DNA of 29,178 nt from a virus: positions 1 through 29,178 of the IMG/VR virus record IMGVR_UViG_3300043119_000365. One strand, given 5' to 3'. The notes under the pieces are model-generated. The model did no database searches and was not told where the DNA came from. It was given only the letters and a program-made list of their open reading frames with translations. Of this stretch, positions 22,063-28,165 are shown in pieces. The first letter of the stretch is position 1; the number at the start of each line of letters is the position of its first letter. A program made the position numbers and the translations under genes.

Positions 22063-22286
22063 TATAAGTTATTAATTTCTTCTTTAACTTCTAGCCAGTA
22101 ATGAGATAAATCAAAGTCTTTGTCAACTGAATTAATTTCTAAAATTTCAAGAACTGCAAATAAAGCGCAATTCTTTGCTAAAATTGATACAAGTATTTCA
22201 TGACCTAAATCACCGCCAATATCTTGAATAAGATTGTGGTACTGGTCAAATAATTCTTTTGCTTTTTCTTTTGGTGATTTGTTCAT
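22062..22286 (-). CDS. small PKEKAKEL-family phage protein, unknown
   Basis: This 74-residue protein starts MNKSPKEKAKELFDQYHNL and contains CALFAVLEILEINSVDKD and SHYWLEVKEEINNL. It is a paralogue of the product at 13634-14044, with the same three blocks in the same order. Function unknown. It follows the replication initiator by three bases. Confidence 0.55.
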   Translation of the reverse strand: MNKSPKEKAKELFDQYHNLIQDIGGDLGHEILVSILAKNCALFAVLEILEINSVDKDFDLSHYWLEVKEEINNL

Positions 22287-22289
22287 AAT

Positions 22290-23252
22290 TTATTGGTTTT
22301 CGTATTGTTTCATTTTTTCAGCGAGAAGTTCGGCAATTCGATCATTCTTTTTCTTTTCAATCATTTCTGGGCTACTTGTCTGATACCCTGTAAATATCTT
22401 TGAAAATTGCCCGTACAAAGTATTGGGTGTAAAATTTGCCCTAATCCATTTGTCGTTTAAATTCCATGCAGCGGTTACAAAAACTTTTAGGGCTTCAATG
22501 CTATTTCCATTCCTATCTACCTGTTCCACATTTCGCATTAGGTAAACCATGCCTCCAGCATCTTTTGATGTCATTAAATAATTTCCATTTTTGTCGGTAG
22601 GATAGTTGGCTCCAGATAATTGTTCAAAGGTTTGGCAAAATATTGTAAAGGATTCGTAGGTTAGATTTGCCTTCTTTTCTTTATTTTCTTTTGCGAAATT
22701 TTCTTTTGTTTCTTTTTTTTGTAATTCAGATATAAGTTGAAAAGGATTTACTTTGCCGTTTTTATTTTCCTTAATTTCTATTCCATTTATTTTGATGGGC
22801 GAAAATTCTTTTGAATTTTCAGAAGAAGAAGATAATACTTTAATATGGTTAATACTTCTATTAGCTAATACTTCATGGGGCTTCATTGTTAAAGGTGTCC
22901 CCCCTTCATGGGTGAAGGTGTCCCCCTCTTCACTGGTGAATGGGGTGGTATCCAAATTTGACATACTTTTGCCTGTAATAAAGACTCCTATAAATTCAGT
23001 TTCAATTTTATAAAGGTTGCTAGTTTGGCTTCCATCGGGTCTAAACCTTTGTTTTACACTAATGATTTTTCTTGTTACCAATTCGTTTTTAATCCTCAAT
23101 ATCTTTGAATCGCTAAATTTACATTGCTCAATCAATTTTTTGTTTGAAGGAAAACACATTTTATTTTCATTCATAAAATTTACAATATGGCAAAGTAGAA
23201 ATAATTGGTCAGGTGTTACCTGAGGTAAAAGCCTTGTATCTATGTTTATCAT
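22290..23252 (-). CDS. replication initiator with winged-helix N-terminus
   Basis: I use the ATG at 23252 (MINIDTRLLPQVTPDQLFLL), one base after the upstream stop; 320 residues. Residues about 1-95 look like a winged helix-turn-helix (MCFPSNKKLIEQC, SDSKILRIKNELVTRKIISV) of the phage replication initiator / HTH_36 type. Residues about 100-190 are a variable linker, whose DNA carries iteron-like repeats. The C-terminal part (SFTIFCQTFEQLSG, then WNLNDKWIRANFTPNTLYGQ) resembles the end domain of phage replication proteins. It would bind the origin inside its own gene and recruit the host helicase, as lambda O does. Confidence 0.7.
   Translation of the reverse strand: MINIDTRLLPQVTPDQLFLLCHIVNFMNENKMCFPSNKKLIEQCKFSDSKILRIKNELVTRKIISVKQRFRPDGSQTSNLYKIETEFIGVFITGKSMSNLDTTPFTSEEGDTFTHEGGTPLTMKPHEVLANRSINHIKVLSSSSENSKEFSPIKINGIEIKENKNGKVNPFQLISELQKKETKENFAKENKEKKANLTYESFTIFCQTFEQLSGANYPTDKNGNYLMTSKDAGGMVYLMRNVEQVDRNGNSIEALKVFVTAAWNLNDKWIRANFTPNTLYGQFSKIFTGYQTSSPEMIEKKKNDRIAELLAEKMKQYENQ
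22877..22949 (-). repeat. iteron-like repeats inside the replication gene, candidate origin
   Basis: Read on the minus strand, three consecutive units share a CACC..TTCACC..TGAAG core: TTCACCAGTGAAGAGGGGG, ACACCTTCACCCATGAAGG followed by GGGG, and a diverged ACACCTTTAACAATGAAG followed by CCCC. Each has a short dyad (TTCA..TGAA) and, in two units, a G run. They encode the initiator linker at residues about 101-125. Origins placed as iterons within the initiator gene are known from lambdoid phages. Confidence 0.5.
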
Positions 23253-23253
23253 T

Positions 23254-23982
23254 TTAAAATAATTGTAAAGTTTGTGATAATTCGTTTTTACATTCATGCA
23301 CCCCTAAACCAATCCAAATATTTCTGTGTTGATACATATTTCCTATTAAAATGTAATTATCCTTATCTTTTGAAATATATCTAAAAGCATCTTTTTTTGC
23401 TCCAAACTTTCTTTGAAATTCATAATATTGCCAATCGTTTAGTTGTAAATTATGAATACCATCCAAATCGTTAAATGAAATTCTGGATTCTTTTAAATAC
23501 TGGTCTTTAGTGTATAAGGACGTTTCAATACATTGCACATCTTCAAACATATTAAATTGACTAGTATTCACAAAGTTTTTATTTACATCCCAATAAGGTT
23601 TTAATTGATTTGTCTTAATTACTCCAATACTCTTTCTTTCTTCGTTTAACTTAGAAATACTAGGTGAAACAATTTTTTGAAACATTGAAATTATAAAATC
23701 TTTATTTACTTTTCCAAGGCAAATAATTTCTTTTTCAAGTCCAATAAAATTGTCAGTCCTTGTCATTGAGGATAATTTCCATGATTCTTTTCTTGTATCT
23801 CTACTATTCCTTTCAACATCAATAATATATTTATACCATCTTTTGAATCCTATTAAAGGAACAGGGTAAACTCTTATAAATCCAAGTTCTGGTGAATAGC
23901 CAACAGTGCATGAATATTCCCTCCCATCTTTTTTAGATATTTCAGGAATTGTTTTCGCTATAACAATATATTCAATTTTCAT
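23254..23982 (-). CDS. unknown conserved-looking protein, paired with ParB-like/DUF4326 gene
   Basis: This is a 242-residue soluble protein. The start MKIEYIVIAKTIPEISKKDG is followed by EYSCTVGYSPELGFIRVYP and RWYKYIIDVERNSRDTRKES, an ordered set of conserved-looking blocks with several Arg, Asp and Trp positions that could bind nucleotide or nucleic acid. I do not recognise a family. It ends in QTLQLF, a weaker variant of a clamp-binding end. It overlaps the upstream gene by 11 bases, so the two products probably act together. Confidence 0.55.
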   Translation of the reverse strand: MKIEYIVIAKTIPEISKKDGREYSCTVGYSPELGFIRVYPVPLIGFKRWYKYIIDVERNSRDTRKESWKLSSMTRTDNFIGLEKEIICLGKVNKDFIISMFQKIVSPSISKLNEERKSIGVIKTNQLKPYWDVNKNFVNTSQFNMFEDVQCIETSLYTKDQYLKESRISFNDLDGIHNLQLNDWQYYEFQRKFGAKKDAFRYISKDKDNYILIGNMYQHRNIWIGLGVHECKNELSQTLQLF

Positions 23983-24856
23983 CTGCCAATTGTTTTAAAT
24001 GTTCACCATGACAACGAAGTGGGTAACAATGACAACCTAACGCCTTACCTTTTAATTGCTTTACCTTTTGATTTAATTCTAATTTTAAATTAAAATATAC
24101 TTTGAAAGATTCACAAACAGTATCACGATTCCCATCACCTCCAATTAAAAATGGATTTCCCCAATCGCTCCATCTATCTATTTGTTGAAACCTTTCATTA
24201 TCCTTTGCCCATTTCATAGCGTGAAAATTTGTATTCATGTTTAAAACAACCGTTTCGCCTTCTTTCATTCTATTAATAAGTTCCAAATCTTCTAATGGAA
24301 TAACCTCAGTACTTCCTTTTTGGTCAATGATTTGCCTTTTTACTTCGGCTCTTTCTTTTGCGACTTCTTTAGCTTTCTTTAATAGTTCCTCTGGAGTGCT
24401 AATTGCAAACATTGGTTCATTTTTTACTTCTTTAATTTCTTGATTTACGGGTTTCCAATTATTCACAACCGATTGAACCTTTGCGGCTGTTATTGGCTGC
24501 CTTGTTTCCTCGCTTTGTTTTACAACTTCCTTCCAAACCTCTTTTTGAATTTCAGGCTCCAAACTTGTAAGGGGTCTAATTTGTGATTCTGATTGAGGTA
24601 AAAGTGAGCCAATTGGTTCACTTTGTAAATTAGTTACAGTTTCATAAGCTCTTATTAATCTTGTTGCGCTTTGTTGAACCATTCCCCATTTATGGGTACA
24701 ATAATCCTCAAAAGTTTTAAAACTAATTCGGTATAACCGTTTTTCTTTAATAGTCATTAAAGCCTGTCCAACCTCAATAAAGGTATTTAAGCCTTGCTTA
24801 ATGACAACCTCGCATCTTTCGAGTTCATGCGATTCTTCAATATTCAATATTTGCAT
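23972..24856 (-). CDS. ParB-like DNA-binding domain fused to DUF4326
   Basis: The start at 24856 (MQILNIEESHELERCEVVIK) is chosen because an upstream ATG at 24889 lies inside the terminator hairpin; 294 residues. Residues about 8-80 (FIEVGQALMTIKEKRLYRIS, FEDYCTHKWGM...ATRLIRAYE) match a helical N-terminal domain common in phage ParB-like or regulatory proteins. A charged linker follows. Residues about 205-294 are DUF4326: VVLNMNTNFHAMKWAKDNER, IDRWSDWGNPFLIGGDGNRD, and LKGKALGCHCYPLRCHGEHL with a Cys-His cluster likely to bind metal. DUF4326 has no known activity. The leader holds a terminator-like attenuator. Confidence 0.7.
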   Translation of the reverse strand: MQILNIEESHELERCEVVIKQGLNTFIEVGQALMTIKEKRLYRISFKTFEDYCTHKWGMVQQSATRLIRAYETVTNLQSEPIGSLLPQSESQIRPLTSLEPEIQKEVWKEVVKQSEETRQPITAAKVQSVVNNWKPVNQEIKEVKNEPMFAISTPEELLKKAKEVAKERAEVKRQIIDQKGSTEVIPLEDLELINRMKEGETVVLNMNTNFHAMKWAKDNERFQQIDRWSDWGNPFLIGGDGNRDTVCESFKVYFNLKLELNQKVKQLKGKALGCHCYPLRCHGEHLKQLADEN

Positions 24857-24860
24857 AGGT

Positions 24861-24900
24861 AGAAAAAAAATGCCCCAATAGCTAGACATCTATCGGGGCA
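24861..24900 (-). terminator. terminator/attenuator immediately before the ParB-DUF4326 gene
   Basis: The stem TGCCCC.ATAG / CTAT.GGGGCA has ten pairs and one mismatch, an 8-nt loop and eight T on the minus strand. It ends only about 5 bases before the ATG at 24856, leaving no room for another promoter. It therefore acts on transcripts meant for that gene as well as on those from upstream. Confidence 0.8.
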
Positions 24901-24961
24901 AAGGTGAAACAAAGATTTGCTTCAAGCTCCTTTGGGACGTTGTCTAGTCCGTTCCAAAGGA
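24863..24961 (-). promoter_or_regulatory. candidate leader RNA with complementary loops (attenuator-type switch)
   Basis: Two hairpins follow the TATCTTTG element. The first has the stem TCCTTTGG / CCAAAGGA (24928-24935 with 24954-24961) and an 18-nt loop that contains CTAGACA. The second is the terminator, whose loop contains TGTCTAG, complementary to it over seven bases. Loop-loop pairing or an alternative fold could change termination in front of the gene at 24856. Complementarity is seen; regulation is inference. Confidence 0.5.
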
Positions 24962-24965
24962 TAAA

Positions 24966-24973
24966 CAAAGATA
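24966..24973 (-). promoter_or_regulatory. -7 promoter element TATCTTTG
   Basis: This exact TAnnTTTG element starts three bases after the stop of the 45-residue gene and would begin a leader RNA of about 100 bases for the ParB-DUF4326 gene. No good -33 element was found. Confidence 0.45.
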
Positions 24974-24975
24974 AC

Positions 24976-25113
24976 CTATTTCTTATTATTTTCTACCTTA
25001 CTTTTAAACTCTGGATTCCCGATTAAACTTTTTAATTTAATCCAAACCAACAACTTTTCAGGCGTTGTGTAAATGAGTGCTTTGTCTAAAGAGGTTTTTA
25101 TAAAGTCGTTCAT
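24976..25113 (-). CDS. very small protein (45 aa), unknown
   Basis: The frame begins MNDFIKTSLDKALIYTTPEK, continues LLVWIKLKSLIGNPEFKSKV and ends in a Lys/Asn-rich tail. It overlaps the upstream gene by four bases (ATGA), shares the MND.. start of its neighbours, and ends just before a promoter element. These points support a real short gene; function unknown. Confidence 0.6.
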   Translation of the reverse strand: MNDFIKTSLDKALIYTTPEKLLVWIKLKSLIGNPEFKSKVENNKK

Positions 25114-25337
25114 GATTCTTTTTTGCTTTTATTCATATAATCAACTAGTTCATTGTATTCCTCAATCCACTCAATTTTAATCTTTAATCGAGCATCGTAA
25201 TATCTAGCAATCGCTCCGCAAACTTCATTAAACCTTTCAACTTTAACAAGATCGTCGTGAAGTATTTTAGGTATTAATCCTAAAGGTGGTTTGGTAGAAT
25301 TATCGTTAATAAAAGTATGGTTTCGTAAGTCGTTCAT
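25110..25337 (-). CDS. small conserved phage protein, unknown
   Basis: This 75-residue protein with PLGLIPKILHDDLVKVERFN and EVCGAIARYYDARLKIKIEW, then IEEYNELVDYM, has a layout I recognise as a recurrent small protein of Bacteroidota phages. No function is known to me. It is coupled by TAATG upstream and ATGA downstream. Confidence 0.6.
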   Translation of the reverse strand: MNDLRNHTFINDNSTKPPLGLIPKILHDDLVKVERFNEVCGAIARYYDARLKIKIEWIEEYNELVDYMNKSKKES

Positions 25338-25606
25338 TATTTTTTTGATTTTACAATGTTTAAAATGATATCGTCATTAAGATGCTGTAACCAATCGGTG
25401 GGAAATTCGCATATAGGATTATCAAAATTATCTTCCTGATAAGCTACAATGATTTTATCTTTACTCACATACGACTTAGTTTTATTCGTATCAATGTTAC
25501 CATACTTTTCTGGATAGCATTTTTTGTGGAGTTCTAATATTTCTATTATCCGATTAATCCAGACTTTAGTATCTGTAGAAAAAACTACTCTTTTATTTTC
25601 TTCCAT
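25337..25606 (-). CDS. small acidic protein, paralogue of next gene
   Basis: An 89-residue protein. The order of a helix with HKKCYPEKYG, a strand KIIVAYQED and an acidic ICEFPTDWLQHLNDDIILNI end is repeated in the protein at 25611-25916, indicating duplication. Function unknown. Confidence 0.5.
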   Translation of the reverse strand: MEENKRVVFSTDTKVWINRIIEILELHKKCYPEKYGNIDTNKTKSYVSKDKIIVAYQEDNFDNPICEFPTDWLQHLNDDIILNIVKSKK

Positions 25607-25610
25607 TAGA

Positions 25611-25916
25611 TTAATTCTTTTTTCTTCTTGAAATATAGTAATCTTCGCGCTTCTTTTTTTGCTCTAATATATCTTTAATAATTGTTTCATCATCTTCGTT
25701 AAGCCATTCAATGTCAATGTAACAGTAAATATCTTCTTGAATAGTATTAATATTATACACGGTCAATATGTTTTTATTATTAAAATTAAAAATAATATCC
25801 TCAATACAAATATCCGGATATAACTCTGGGTCATGCTGGTGAAATAGCATACATATACTTATGATTTTATTTCTTAATTTTTCATGCTCAATAAAATAAT
25901 TTTTGTAATCGTTCAT
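25611..25916 (-). CDS. small acidic protein, paralogue of previous gene
   Basis: A 101-residue protein with MLFHQHDPELYPDICIED and YCYIDIEWLNEDDETIIKDI, in the same order as the blocks of the 25337-25606 product, plus a basic tail (REDYYISRRKKN). It overlaps the methyltransferase stop by four bases. Function unknown. Confidence 0.5.
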   Translation of the reverse strand: MNDYKNYFIEHEKLRNKIISICMLFHQHDPELYPDICIEDIIFNFNNKNILTVYNINTIQEDIYCYIDIEWLNEDDETIIKDILEQKKKREDYYISRRKKN

Positions 25917-26563
25917 AAATTTAGTTTTAGTTGTGAAATATGATTGTTGTACCTTTTTTCTTGTGCCTCAAAATATTCCTTATCCAATTCAAAAGCCGTA
26001 AAATCAAATCCCATTTCATAGGCTGCTATTCGACTGCTTCCAGAACCTAAATGAGTATCAAGTATTTTATCGCCTTCGTTTGCGTAATTTTGCAAAAGCC
26101 ATTTGTAAAGGGCAACGGGTTTTTGAGTAGGGTGAATCCTGTTTTCAGGGCTTTGTTTTCTGAATCCATTCCAAGTCCATTTAAATTTTCTTACAGCCGT
26201 TTTAAAAGAACAACAAGCAAGCTCTCCATCGGAAAAATCTCCATATCCATCTTTATCCCAAAATAGCCAACAAGGTGTATTTGCGTTTGGTATATTTTCG
26301 ATAAAATGATTTGCTCCCCAAATTATTTGGTTTTTTGATACCCTTTGCAATTCAATAAAATACTCTTTATTCGGTGGTTGTAAATCCCAATCACCGCCTT
26401 TGTATTTTTTTTGAGTGTGATGCCTGCTTTTCATTCTTTTATCATTTGCCTCACCAATCCCATAAGGAGGGTCAACAATAGCCAAATCAAAGTATTTGTC
26501 TGGATACCGCGCCATGCCTTCCATGCAATCCTCGTTTGTTACCTTGCTTATAAAATTATTCAT
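25913..26563 (-). CDS. DNA methyltransferase, amino-methylating (class beta order)
   Basis: This 216-residue enzyme uses S-adenosylmethionine to methylate adenine N6 or cytosine N4 in DNA. The catalytic motif IV DPPY is at 31-34, after LAIV. The target region follows, then IHPTQKPVALYKWLL, and the AdoMet-binding motif I comes last as ILDTHLGSGSSRIAAYEMGF, so the order is IV then I (class beta). No restriction enzyme is encoded nearby, so it is an orphan methylase, probably protecting phage DNA or regulating it. The specificity cannot be read from the sequence. Confidence 0.87.
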   Translation of the reverse strand: MNNFISKVTNEDCMEGMARYPDKYFDLAIVDPPYGIGEANDKRMKSRHHTQKKYKGGDWDLQPPNKEYFIELQRVSKNQIIWGANHFIENIPNANTPCWLFWDKDGYGDFSDGELACCSFKTAVRKFKWTWNGFRKQSPENRIHPTQKPVALYKWLLQNYANEGDKILDTHLGSGSSRIAAYEMGFDFTAFELDKEYFEAQEKRYNNHISQLKLNL

Positions 26564-26573
26564 TTGTTTTTTT

Positions 26574-26602
26574 AAAAAATAGTAAGGATTTTACTCCTTA
26601 CT
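26574..26602 (-). terminator. terminator-like hairpin in front of the methyltransferase
   Basis: A perfect eight-pair stem AGTAAGGA / TCCTTACT with a 6-nt loop is followed by ATTTTTT on the minus strand. It is placed 11 bases upstream of the methylase start. It would limit read-through from the SSB unit into the methylase gene, as at 24861-24900. Confidence 0.75.
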
Positions 26603-26626
26603 ACAGAACACTATAAACTAAAACAC

Positions 26627-26851
26627 TCAACTAGAAAAGTTCTTTTCGGCTTTGATTCTATGATATCTAACATTGGAGTACTCTCTTAACCTCTCTTTAT
26701 TTTCTTGATAACGTCTCTTAACTTTTTCAATCTTTTCAGCTTTCTTTTCAGGCGTTAAAGCAGCGTATCTCTTTCTCTGATATTCTAAGCCTTTAGCTAT
26801 TTGATAAGCAGGCATTAACTTTCTGTATTCTTTCTTTCTTTCAGCATTCAT
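26627..26851 (-). CDS. small highly basic protein, unknown
   Basis: I take the ATG at 26851 (MNAERKKEYRKLMPAYQIAK), one base after the SSB stop; 74 residues. It is rich in Lys, Arg and Tyr with helical repeats (YQRKRYAALTPEKKAEKIEK, VKRRYQENKERLREYSNVRY), similar in style to 15803-16105. It may bind nucleic acid together with SSB. Confidence 0.5.
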   Translation of the reverse strand: MNAERKKEYRKLMPAYQIAKGLEYQRKRYAALTPEKKAEKIEKVKRRYQENKERLREYSNVRYHRIKAEKNFSS

Positions 26852-26852
26852 A

Positions 26853-27284
26853 TTAAAAAGGTAGTTCTTCTTCAAGATTTAATTGATTCCTTAAATCCTG
26901 TACGACTGGGTTATTTAAAGGATTAGTATAACCAGTAAGTGTAGCAGGAGCGCTCTCATTACTTGCATTAGGCTTTCCACCGAACTCTAAAGAATTGACC
27001 ATGCAACGAATAACCGCTTCGGCTGCTCCAGTGTTCTTATTGATATACGCGTTAATGCCTCCCGATCCTTCCATGACTACAAAGGTGCCCTTTAAAATAT
27101 AAGGCGCTAACTTAACACCTCTCTCACCCCAAATGGAACACGTCACCCAAATCGTCTTTTCCGAAGGTGTTGGGCTATATACCTTTTCCGTATGTGCTAC
27201 ACTAAAAGAACATACGGTATTATCACCAACGCTCTTAACTTCGGCATCATTGCCTACTCTACCGCTTACTATTAGCTTAATCAT
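26853..27284 (-). CDS. ssb: single-stranded DNA-binding protein
   Basis: A 143-residue SSB with an OB fold at residues 1-105: MIKLIVSGRVGNDAEV, VCSFSVAHTEK, TIWVTCSIWGERGVKLAPYI, LKGTFVVMEGSGG. A short linker leads to the acidic tip LEEELPF, equivalent to the DDDIPF-type end by which SSB recruits replication and recombination proteins. It coats single strands during phage replication and probably works with the annealing protein and exonuclease encoded to the left. Confidence 0.92.
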   Translation of the reverse strand: MIKLIVSGRVGNDAEVKSVGDNTVCSFSVAHTEKVYSPTPSEKTIWVTCSIWGERGVKLAPYILKGTFVVMEGSGGINAYINKNTGAAEAVIRCMVNSLEFGGKPNASNESAPATLTGYTNPLNNPVVQDLRNQLNLEEELPF

Positions 27285-27549
27285 TGTTGTTTAGTTTATT
27301 TTCGTTATTGAATAAAAAATTTAACATTACTATTCCTGCAGGAAATAATAAATCACTCCAATGTACTTTATAATCAAGTACCATAGCTATGAGTAATATC
27401 CAGAATGTTATTTCTGCTAAAGTTGTTCTTTGTATCAAGTGAATGTGTTTTAATGTACGTTTAACAATAATACAAAAGTAGGTAAAATTATTTAACAAAA
27501 TACTTTTTAATAAATTAAAATGTATATTTGTGAAAAAATATTTAAACAT
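27277..27549 (-). CDS. small membrane protein; true start uncertain
   Basis: The convincing part is the last ~53 residues, from about 27438: two hydrophobic helices, TTLAEITFWILLIAMVLDYK and SDLLFPAGIVMLNFLF, then a polar end. The only upstream ATG is at 27549, but that region carries a leftward promoter element (TACTTTTG, 27480-27473) and the divergent promoter. A start at the TTG of 27438 or another non-ATG codon is therefore likelier. The gene overlaps the ssb start by eight bases. Function unknown. Confidence 0.45.
   Translation of the reverse strand: MFKYFFTNIHFNLLKSILLNNFTYFCIIVKRTLKHIHLIQRTTLAEITFWILLIAMVLDYKVHWSDLLFPAGIVMLNFLFNNENKLNNND
27473..27480 (-). promoter_or_regulatory. -7 promoter element TACTTTTG for the leftward operon
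   Basis: An exact TAnnTTTG element with TTTG 15 bases upstream, read on the minus strand. It would start transcription of the membrane protein, ssb and following genes. Confidence 0.5.
27523..27530 (+). promoter_or_regulatory. -7 promoter element TATATTTG for the rightward genes
   Basis: An exact TAnnTTTG element 17 bases before the ATG at 27548. It is divergent from the leftward promoter about 45 bases away, making this the main early promoter region of the window. Confidence 0.55.
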
Positions 27550-27709
27550 GACAGTAAGGAAGAAAAATGTAATGATGACTGAAGATGTTCATTGCGCACT
27601 ATTAGAAATGAGAATGAGGATATATAAAGAGAAAGGCGTACTTTTAACAATGGAGAAGGTTATTACCTATCTCATTGAAAACAAATTAAAGGAAGAATGC
27701 CATTCATAA
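27548..27709 (+). CDS. small ribbon-helix-helix-like protein (53 aa), candidate regulator
   Basis: The frame has a short strand-like start (VRKKNVMMTEDVH), then helix CALLEMRMRIYKEKG, a turn VLLTM, and helix EKVITYLIENKLKE: the order and size of a ribbon-helix-helix (Arc/MetJ-type) repressor. It is the first gene to the right of the divergent promoters and overlaps the HNH gene by 13 bases. A role in controlling the two promoters is likely but not shown. Confidence 0.55.
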   Translation: MTVRKKNVMMTEDVHCALLEMRMRIYKEKGVLLTMEKVITYLIENKLKEECHS

Positions 27710-28161
27710 GGAAGTCAACACCCTCGCATATACATAAGGCCAAGTTACAACGTAAACCAACAGGCGAGCAAGGCAACTACAATAGTGCATGGGCTAAGAT
27801 GTCACGCTCATATAGGCGTGCTAATCCTTTATGTGAATGCTGTTTATTGCGTGGTATAATGACAGATATAACTCCAGGTGATTATAAGGGATGTGTTGAC
27901 CACATGATACCCATTACAAGAGGAGGTAGTATGTACAACCTTAGCAACTTGTTGGCGTTATGCAAAGAGTGCCATGATTATAAGAGTATAGAGGAGGGAA
28001 AGGGAATCCCACCTGTCTCAATCTACATGGATAGCGACGGTAAGATGGCACCTCGCAACAAGGTTGAGGTCATAGCATGGTTGAGCAAGGTCATAGCCGA
28101 GAGGGCACGAGAAAGGGCGAGAAAGGATGGAAACGACGGGGAATTAATTAATAAAAAATAA
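27697..28161 (+). CDS. HNH endonuclease, packaging-associated type
   Basis: A 154-residue protein with a basic N-terminus (NYNSAWAKMSRSYRRANPLC) leading into a zinc-supported HNH domain: C46 and C49, the catalytic VDHMIPITRGG (H69), N84 in NLSNLLALC, and C89/C92 with H93 in CKECHDYKS. HNH proteins of this kind are encoded next to the terminase in many phages and help it cut genomic DNA. The terminase itself would lie just outside the window. The C-terminal tail is Arg/Lys-rich. Base composition is less AT-rich than in the next gene. Confidence 0.85.
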   Translation: MPFIRKSTPSHIHKAKLQRKPTGEQGNYNSAWAKMSRSYRRANPLCECCLLRGIMTDITPGDYKGCVDHMIPITRGGSMYNLSNLLALCKECHDYKSIEEGKGIPPVSIYMDSDGKMAPRNKVEVIAWLSKVIAERARERARKDGNDGELINKK

Positions 28162-28165
28162 TGTT

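Noticed and set aside
22877-22949. G/C runs as transcription terminators inside the replication gene
   Set aside because: The short dyads lack T runs and repeat in tandem; an iteron reading explains them better.
25913-26563. Restriction-modification system
   Set aside because: No endonuclease gene next to the methylase; the HNH proteins lie at the packaging end and are of other types.
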